A DNA stretch of 25,967 nucleotides, from assembly GCA_045604025.1 (NCBI GenBank), contig JAZUNG010000119.1, positions 1-25,967 on the forward strand, written 5' to 3'. The notes beneath the pieces are model-generated. The model worked only from the letters and a program-made list of their open reading frames with translations, did not search any database and had not been told where the DNA came from. Below, piece after piece: positions 21,219-25,967 of the stretch. A program made the translations under genes and the position numbers. Within the stretch, counting starts at the first letter, position 1; each line of letters opens with the position of its first letter. Source of the DNA: RGIG5612 sp045604025 (GTDB lineage Bacteria; Bacillota; Clostridia; Lachnospirales; Lachnospiraceae).

Positions 21219-22030
21219 AAAAGACCAGAATGAAAGCAGGAGACGTATTCGAAAGGATTGTCATCGGGCTCGCGTTTCTCGTGTTCCTGATCTGCATGCT
21301 GTGCCTTCCCGCTCAGGGAGCAGAGTTGGAATGGACCAACCCCGACACCTCATACAAGGCACTGCTCGAGGATGACGCGCATCTGCTGAATGACTATGAC
21401 AGAGTCATGGAAGCAATGAAACCGGTCACTGCATATGGAAATGTCATTTTCAAGACTATAGACCAGAACAGTTACTCAGCCAGCACATTTGCCGACCAGT
21501 ATCTGCACAATACATTCGGAACCGAGAGCAGCACCATATTCCTGATCGATATGGCCAACCGCAAGATCTACATATTCTCGGACGGCGCGATCTACAAGAT
21601 CATCACCAAATCCAAAGCTGAGGTCATAACAGACAATATCTATCTGGATGCCAGGGCCGGAGACTATGACACCTGCGCGGTTAAAGCATTTGAACAGATG
21701 GTCACCCTTCTGGAGGGTGACAGGATCGCAGAGCCGATGCATATCATCGGTATCGCGCTGATCTCCCTGCTGATCGGTATGATAGTCTGCTTCATCATCA
21801 TATTCAATTCAACCAAGAAGCCCAAGGCCAGCGTCAGGGAGCTGATCGACGGCACAGACACGTCCATACAGATCACCACTCCGCAGGTCCAGTTCAGAAA
21901 CACCACCAAGACATATAGTCCGGTCAGTTCCGGAGGCGGTGGCGGCGGATTTTCCGGTGGAGGCGGCTCCTCAGGCGGAGGAGGCGGAGGCGGCGGTTCG
22001 TCAGGCGGTGGCGGCGGCCATTCATTCTAG
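21215..22030 (+). CDS. TPM-domain membrane protein with Gly-rich tail
   Basis: A signal/anchor helix (about residues 14-35) is followed by an extracytoplasmic TPM (PF04536)-like domain: DDAHLLNDYDRVMEAMKPV and SSTIFLIDMANRKIYIFSDG are its recognisable stretches. A second membrane helix (about 176-196) and a cytoplasmic-side tail end in a polyglycine/serine region (about 233-271) closing with HSF, as in YgcG-type proteins. TPM proteins in plants help repair photosystem II; bacterial roles are unknown. The start codon overlaps the previous stop (ATGA), and AGGAGG lies upstream within that gene. The gene ends the three-gene plus-strand cluster. Confidence 0.87.
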   Translation: MKKTRMKAGDVFERIVIGLAFLVFLICMLCLPAQGAELEWTNPDTSYKALLEDDAHLLNDYDRVMEAMKPVTAYGNVIFKTIDQNSYSASTFADQYLHNTFGTESSTIFLIDMANRKIYIFSDGAIYKIITKSKAEVITDNIYLDARAGDYDTCAVKAFEQMVTLLEGDRIAEPMHIIGIALISLLIGMIVCFIIIFNSTKKPKASVRELIDGTDTSIQITTPQVQFRNTTKTYSPVSSGGGGGGFSGGGGSSGGGGGGGGSSGGGGGHSF

Positions 22031-22086
22031 AAAACTGCGCCACGGTCCACTTGCTCAGAAGTAATTTATATTCTGGTGGAATTATA

Positions 22087-22118
22087 AAGAGGCATCTGCT
22101 CATGAACAGATGCCTCTT
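22087..22118. terminator. Strong hairpin between convergent genes
   Basis: Perfect 12-bp stem AAGAGGCATCTG / CAGATGCCTCTT with an 8-nt loop. On the minus strand it is followed by TATAATTCC after CTCTT, on the plus strand by ACTGTAAG, so neither T-run is strong. If it ends minus-strand transcripts, array B lies inside the 3' UTR of the 115-aa gene. Confidence 0.6.
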
Positions 22119-22135
22119 ACTGTAAGTGTGTTTAG

Positions 22136-22302
22136 TTCACTGGTGAACGATTTTCTGCTTGATGATCATTCACATGAACGATTCTCTGTTTGGTAATCAT
22201 TCACATGAACGAAATCCAGCTCAGAATTCATTCACGTGAACGATTTTTCATCACAAATCCATTCAAGTGAACGATTTCTCTCTTAAAAATCATTCAAGTG
22301 AA
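22136..22302 (+). repeat. 31-bp-period array of TTCAnnTGAA near-palindromes (array B)
   Basis: Cores start at 22169 (TTCACATGAA), 22200 (same), 22231 (TTCACGTGAA, a perfect palindrome), 22262 and 22293 (TTCAAGTGAA): exact 31-bp steps. An earlier GTTCACTGGTGAAC (22135-22148) keeps the right half in register. Most cores are followed by CGATT; one flanked copy reads AATCATTCACATGAACGATT. Unlike array A, the spacers have diverged while the cores are kept. It fills the gap between the convergent TPM gene and the 115-aa gene. Confidence 0.92.
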
Positions 22303-22313
22303 CGATCAGTATA

Positions 22314-22661
22314 TCAATACCAGCCCATGCTGCTGCCCTGCTCGTAGTCGAGTTCGTACCAACCGCCGCCTTCATGCGCATATGACCAGCCATGCTGGTA
22401 CATGGTAATGTTGGTGATGCGCTCGCGGATGATCTTCACGTCGATCTCGGCCTTTTCAACGGCTCCGGGGATCTTCTCGATCTTCTGGTTATAATTATAT
22501 TCAGCCCTGGCATATTCATGACACAAAAAGTCCAGCAGCTCATCCATCCCTTTGATGTCCTTCAGCTTCAGATCCAGTTCATCCTGAGCCTGCTTTTCAT
22601 ACCTGATCTTCTCCTCTTCTGTCATGATGCCCTGGTAGGCGAGTCTCTCCTGTTCAGTCAT
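22314..22661 (-). CDS. Unknown charged protein (115 aa)
   Basis: Not recognised. From the ATG at 22661, which has AAGGAGAAGG just upstream, the product begins MTEQERLAYQGIMTEEEKIRY. The first 90 or so residues are charged and probably helical; the last 25 are rich in Tyr, Gly and Trp (GWSYAHEGGGWYELDYEQ). The frame stays open upstream to 22754, but that start has no ribosome site. No signal peptide or membrane helix is seen. It stands alone between the TPM cluster (convergent) and the Sua5-family gene, 188 bp away on the same strand. Array B begins 12 bp after its stop. Confidence 0.65.
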   Translation of the reverse strand: MTEQERLAYQGIMTEEEKIRYEKQAQDELDLKLKDIKGMDELLDFLCHEYARAEYNYNQKIEKIPGAVEKAEIDVKIIRERITNITMYQHGWSYAHEGGGWYELDYEQGSSMGWY

Positions 22662-22849
22662 TTCCTTCTCCTTAAATTGTATAAATTGATATTCATGCAG
22701 GCCGCTGGTGTTGCGAACCGCCGTCAGATCCTTATAATAGTATAGTTTGATCATATCTGCAGGCTTTAAGCCTGCGTATATGAATGATATGTTTCTGAAT
22801 TGTATGCTTCTGAAATGAATATTTCCGGATCATGTATCTCTCCGGATGA

Positions 22850-23473
22850 TCACTTCAGCACTTCTCTGATCATCTGCTCTGTGATAGTGCCCTCTCTGAG
22901 GATGCGCACGCCTTTCGATGTCATATCGACCACTGTCGAAGACACACCCACCGGGCAGATGCCTCCGTCCACTATCATATCTATCCTGCCGCTCAGATCC
23001 TCTATGACATCATCTGCAGAAACCGAGCTGCGCCTGCCTGATATATTGGCACTTGGAGCAGCCAGAGGTGCTCCTGCGGCGCTTATAATATCGCACGTTT
23101 CCTTACAGTCCGGCATGCGGATGCCTATGGTATCCCCACCAGCGGTGATCCGCCTGGAGATATCCTTTCTGCATCTGAATATCAGCGTCAGCGCTCCGGG
23201 CCAGAATGCCTCCATCAGTTTCCTGCCGTCATCTGTCACTTCTTCTGCCAGGAGCTCTGTCTGGGAGATGTCACTCACCAGTATGCTGAGCGGTTTGCCC
23301 TCATCGCGGCCTTTTGCCTCGAATATCTTCTCGACCGCTGCCTCATCTGTATATATGGCGCCCAGGCCGTAGACAGTATCTGTCGGGAATGCCACTATAC
23401 CCCCGTCCTTCAGTATCTGTCCTGCCCGTTCGCATGACTCTTCAGAAAATGTCTCAATGATCGTTTTTGTCAT
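22850..23473 (-). CDS. tsaC: L-threonylcarbamoyladenylate synthase (TsaC/Sua5/YrdC family)
   Basis: The 207-residue product carries the YrdC fold signature: GGIVAFPTDTVYGLGA (about residues 24-39), KGRDEGKPLSILV with the KxR-type and SK-like ATP/threonine-binding positions, PGALTLIF, GIRMPDC, and APSANISGR. It makes threonylcarbamoyl-AMP for the universal t6A37 modification of ANN-decoding tRNAs. Its length fits the single-domain TsaC form, without the C-terminal domain of full-length Sua5. The ATG at 23473 gives the usual N-terminus; no strong ribosome site is visible before it, and a GTG at 23491 is the other option. The 40-bp repeat array lies directly upstream, separating it from the ThrE-type gene. 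Confidence 0.92.
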   Translation of the reverse strand: MTKTIIETFSEESCERAGQILKDGGIVAFPTDTVYGLGAIYTDEAAVEKIFEAKGRDEGKPLSILVSDISQTELLAEEVTDDGRKLMEAFWPGALTLIFRCRKDISRRITAGGDTIGIRMPDCKETCDIISAAGAPLAAPSANISGRRSSVSADDVIEDLSGRIDMIVDGGICPVGVSSTVVDMTSKGVRILREGTITEQMIREVLK

Positions 23474-23490
23474 ATATCTATATCTGCACA

Positions 23491-23645
23491 CCTGCAGCAG
23501 TCTTTTTCTCAGAATATTCTATCTATCCCACCTGCAGCCATTTTTTCAGAACACTGTGTCTGCACACATACCTGCAGCCATTTTTTCAGAATACTCTGTC
23601 TGCATACCTGTAGCCGTCTCTTCTCATAATTTTCTGTCTGCTTCA
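23491..23645. repeat. 40-bp tandem repeat array between two minus-strand genes (array C)
   Basis: CCTGCAG or CCTGTAG starts at 23491, 23531, 23571 and 23607 (steps 40, 40, 36). Each is followed by a T-rich run, then (C/T)CA(G/T)AA and later TCTGTCTGC-like sequence. Units two and three are nearly identical. It fills the 180 bp between the ThrE-type gene's stop and the TsaC-family ATG, and touches the latter's possible GTG start. It is unrelated in sequence to arrays A and B. Confidence 0.85.
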
Positions 23646-23653
23646 CCAGCACA

Positions 23654-24985
23654 TCAGTCTCTGTGTCTGAACTTCTTATCTGCTATAAATCTCGAAAACA
23701 GTATACCCAGCGCCAACGCGAATATGATGCCGGCAGCCTGGATCATCGCCCCGAGCCCCTCATTGGCCTGCCCTATACCGAAGTAGTAAATACTCTGATA
23801 CATGAAGAATCCGGGCACGCCCACAACCACCGACGGCACCGTGATAGACACTCTCGGGAACGATGTCTTCTTTACGGCGATGATAGCGATCAGTCCTGCC
23901 AGGAATGCTCCGATAAATGCAGCGATCGACGCATGCACATGCAGGAGCTGAACCAGCTCCAGACGGACTACATTGGGCACCGAACCCACCAGCGCTGCAA
24001 CCAGCGCCATCCTGTGTGTCGAGTTGAACATCAGAGAGAATCCGTATATACCAACGAAGCTCGCTACCAGTCTGAATATGATCAGCAGAGCCAGCGGCAT
24101 ATTAAGCCCTGCCAGGCTCTCCGGTTCGAATCCGAAGATCAGGGCAGCTCCCCATGCAAATGCGGTAGCAACCAGCATGACTATCGCAGAATATGTCAGT
24201 CTCTCGATGCCTGACCTCATATCCAGCTTGGCCAGATCAAGAACACTCGTGATGAATGGAAATCCCGGTACCAGGAACAACACCGCACAGATATAGCCCG
24301 CACCATTTCCATATGTAATGGGAAGCACAGCACGCAGCAAGGCCATCAGCCCCGCGTACACCGCACAAGCCGCAGCCGCGCTGACAGCGATACTGATGAT
24401 CAGCGACAGTCCTTTATTCATTATGATCTTGCGCAGAAGCTGGCCTACGCCCGCTCCGAAGAACACACACAGTATCTCCCACGGACCTGCACCCAGCAGG
24501 AACGCGAACGCAGCGCACGCAAACGCGCCTGCAAATGCCAACGTGATCAGCGAATGCGTCTCCGGTGTCTTCTGAATATCATCCAGTATGCAGTGGATAC
24601 CATCGATTGACAGACTGGAACACTTCTCCTCAAAGTCCCCGATGAAACGTTCCATACCGGCCAGTTTGTAAGTATTTACAGAGATTCCCGCCAGAGAGAT
24701 AGACTGTGTACAGCTGTCATGCTCATCGATACATGTATAGTTGATCGACACGATTCCGATATCTATGGAGCACGCAACATTCATAGCCTTGGCGGCCAGA
24801 CTCATGGAATTGCGGACGCGCCATGCAGGCGTACCGCACGAGAGCATGATCATGCCCATACGCCCGATCACAGAGGTCTTCTCACTCAGGGAAGCCTCTG
24901 TGGCCGGAACGTCATCTCCACTCAGCACATAATTGTGCCATGGAATAGTCATATGTGTTTTTGCTATCCTTGAACTCTCTGCCAT
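23654..24985 (-). CDS. Threonine/serine exporter family protein (fused ThrE domains)
   Basis: The 443-residue protein joins an N-terminal cytoplasmic/hydrolase-like ThrE segment (about 25-145, with MIMLSCGTPAWRVRNSM, in which the Gly-Ala/Thr-Xaa-Arg motif is typical) and about ten membrane helices. GAYICAVLFLVPGFP-like and PSVVVGVPGFFMYQSIYYFGIG segments match the ThrE (DUF1212) and ThrE_2 parts that many Firmicutes carry as two genes. Corynebacterium ThrE exports threonine and serine; in gut Clostridia the substrate is inferred only. The ATG is followed by a second in-frame ATG at codon 12; AGGAG lies 13 bp before the first. It has its own promoter. Confidence 0.9.
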   Translation of the reverse strand: MAESSRIAKTHMTIPWHNYVLSGDDVPATEASLSEKTSVIGRMGMIMLSCGTPAWRVRNSMSLAAKAMNVACSIDIGIVSINYTCIDEHDSCTQSISLAGISVNTYKLAGMERFIGDFEEKCSSLSIDGIHCILDDIQKTPETHSLITLAFAGAFACAAFAFLLGAGPWEILCVFFGAGVGQLLRKIIMNKGLSLIISIAVSAAAACAVYAGLMALLRAVLPITYGNGAGYICAVLFLVPGFPFITSVLDLAKLDMRSGIERLTYSAIVMLVATAFAWGAALIFGFEPESLAGLNMPLALLIIFRLVASFVGIYGFSLMFNSTHRMALVAALVGSVPNVVRLELVQLLHVHASIAAFIGAFLAGLIAIIAVKKTSFPRVSITVPSVVVGVPGFFMYQSIYYFGIGQANEGLGAMIQAAGIIFALALGILFSRFIADKKFRHRD

Positions 24986-25069
24986 GTTCTGTATGATTCT
25001 CCTGCCGAACAGCCCTGGCTGCCAGGCTTCTTCCGGTTAATTGTTCAGATGCCTTTCATCGAGGATAGT

Positions 25070-25078
25070 ATTATAACA
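25070..25078 (-). promoter_or_regulatory. Extended -10 promoter of the ThrE-type gene
   Basis: Minus-strand TGTTATAAT (-10 at 25070-25075), 85 bp before the ATG, between the ceramidase-like gene and the exporter gene. Confidence 0.65.
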
Positions 25079-25109
25079 CATAGTCTGCGATTTGAGTGAG
25101 GGAATTGGC

Positions 25110-25967
25110 TTAATCCATGCCAAAAACTGCTTTTGTCAGTTCCTCTACTCCATCCGCAAAAATCTTATTGGAATCACAGGGGTATGCCTCGCCAAAATGC
25201 TGGAAGGTCTTGTGCGTATTGCTGTCAGTATCCTGGATATAACCCACGCGGTTTCCATGGCCACCGCAGTTGGTGATCAGGAACGCCTTCTTCAGTGGAC
25301 TAACCTCTTTGATATGCATGCCCAACCTGGTATACAGCTCGGCGGCGGCTGTAAATATCGCCAGATCTCCGATCACGAACATCTGGGTCTCGCATGCCTC
25401 GCTGGTACCTGTCGGGATGTAGTCATCAATATGTCTTCCGACGATCTTGCCGTCTACGACCATTTCAGGCGCGGTCTTTTCCACAACTGCCACATTGTTC
25501 TGGGACAGGGAAATATTCAGCCAGAAGTTGACATTTTCAGGAGCCTTCTGCTGGGGGATAAACACATCCGTGTACGCGCTGTTCATGGCAGCCGATGATC
25601 TGTCAGCCACGATCCTCTTCAGCACCCGGTCGGCATCGTACGCATGCCTCTCACCGATCCACTGTGAGTAATGGTACTGGAGCCCGTCAGGCAGATCGTC
25701 ATAGGCAGAGTTCGTGCTTGCCTCGGTAAAATGTACATCTCCCTTGTAAGCAATGATCGCGTTCTGATCTCCTGCCGCGCCACTGGTCCACAATATCACA
25801 GAGCCCGGATACTTCTTTTCAAGACAGTCGCAGGTGAATCCCGGGAAATCGGCAGATACCTTCAGCTTGCCGTCAGTGTCTCTGGCACCGATCGTTGTGA
25901 TGGCATGGCATCCGTAGTTCAGGAGAGCTGCGATCAGATTGCCCTCCATGTCTGTAAACTTCATTAC
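25110..25967 (-). CDS. Neutral/alkaline ceramidase-like protein, C-terminal part (cut by window edge)
   Basis: The visible 286 codons run off the right edge; an internal ATG at 25964 is unlikely to be the start, because the domain is under way. ALLNYGCHAIT resembles the NYxxHP/T stretch of the neutral/alkaline non-lysosomal ceramidase family (PF04734), followed by DFPGFTCDCLEKKYPGSVILWTSGAAGDQN, matching the family's SADFPG... GxxGD segment. Later parts (FVIGDLAIFTAAAELYTRLG) fit its C-terminal half. Ceramidases split ceramide to sphingosine and fatty acid; many Clostridia have ceramidase-like proteins of unknown substrate, so the exact activity is open. The signal region, if any, is outside the window. 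Confidence 0.75.
   Translation of the reverse strand, partial: VMKFTDMEGNLIAALLNYGCHAITTIGARDTDGKLKVSADFPGFTCDCLEKKYPGSVILWTSGAAGDQNAIIAYKGDVHFTEASTNSAYDDLPDGLQYHYSQWIGERHAYDADRVLKRIVADRSSAAMNSAYTDVFIPQQKAPENVNFWLNISLSQNNVAVVEKTAPEMVVDGKIVGRHIDDYIPTGTSEACETQMFVIGDLAIFTAAAELYTRLGMHIKEVSPLKKAFLITNCGGHGNRVGYIQDTDSNTHKTFQHFGEAYPCDSNKIFADGVEELTKAVFGMD

Noticed and set aside
22136..22302. Plasmid-type iterons or a replication origin
   Set aside because: Spacing resembles iterons, but no rep gene, DnaA boxes or AT-rich unwinding region is nearby, and the context is chromosomal.
22757..22776. GCAGGCTTTAAGCCTGC palindrome as a terminator of tsaC
   Set aside because: The stem is perfect but short and no T-run follows on the gene strand; left unassigned.

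Overview
The window looks like a chromosomal segment from a low-to-moderate GC Clostridia, most likely a Lachnospiraceae-type gut anaerobe. This is an inference from the gene families (pyruvate,phosphate dikinase, a clostripain-type C11 protease, a DUF4298 protein, a fused ThrE-type exporter), from strong AGGAGG-type ribosome binding sites, from TGnTATAAT extended -10 promoters, and from riboswitch and T-box leaders. No prophage, insertion sequence, CRISPR array, rRNA or tRNA gene was seen. The two genes at the window edges (dapA and a ceramidase-like gene) are cut.

Layout. 1-610 (minus): the start of dapA behind a promoter, a lysine riboswitch and a leader terminator. 647-3140 (plus): a two-gene operon of a flippase/MprF-like membrane protein and an overlapping GT4 glycosyltransferase. 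3184-5025 (minus): a lone TrpB2-type tryptophan synthase beta chain behind a tRNA-Trp T-box whose UGG specifier can be read. 5134-5422 (plus): a monocistronic 52-residue protein gene with its own promoter and terminator. 5447-8538 (minus): a 59-residue protein with an internal duplication, followed by a membrane-anchored clostripain-type protease. 8606-10503 (plus): a divergent lipoprotein with a DUF4015-type glycoside-hydrolase-like domain and a long acidic tail. 10784-12923 (minus): a small zinc-ribbon protein and an NhaC-family antiporter. 12963-15243 (minus): an operon of a metallo-beta-lactamase-fold hydrolase, a hotdog thioesterase and a MogA/MoaB-fold protein with an extra C-terminus. 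15387-15979 (minus): a DUF4298 coiled-coil protein. 16311-19111 (minus): ppdK. 19302-22030 (plus): two zinc-ribbon membrane proteins and a TPM-domain protein. 22314-25078 (minus): an unknown protein, a TsaC/Sua5-family protein and a ThrE-type exporter. 25110 to the end (minus): a partial ceramidase-like protein.

Most genes are housekeeping or metabolic. Amino-acid supply is under RNA control (lysine for dapA, uncharged tRNA-Trp for trpB), ppdK belongs to PEP/pyruvate metabolism, and several genes concern the cell surface (glycosyltransferase pair, clostripain, lipoprotein, TPM cluster).

The most unusual signal is in the spaces between genes. Two arrays 11.6 kb apart (10491-10656 and 22136-22302) repeat the same near-palindrome, TTCAnnTGAA in a 20-bp imperfect dyad, at a 31-bp period. 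Both lie between convergent genes, and the first runs into the stop codon of the lipoprotein gene. A separate 40-bp array (23491-23645), a 45-bp-spaced direct repeat (11094-11167) and a 187-bp element with 26-bp inverted ends (16060-16246) suggest a genome with several families of short intergenic repeats.
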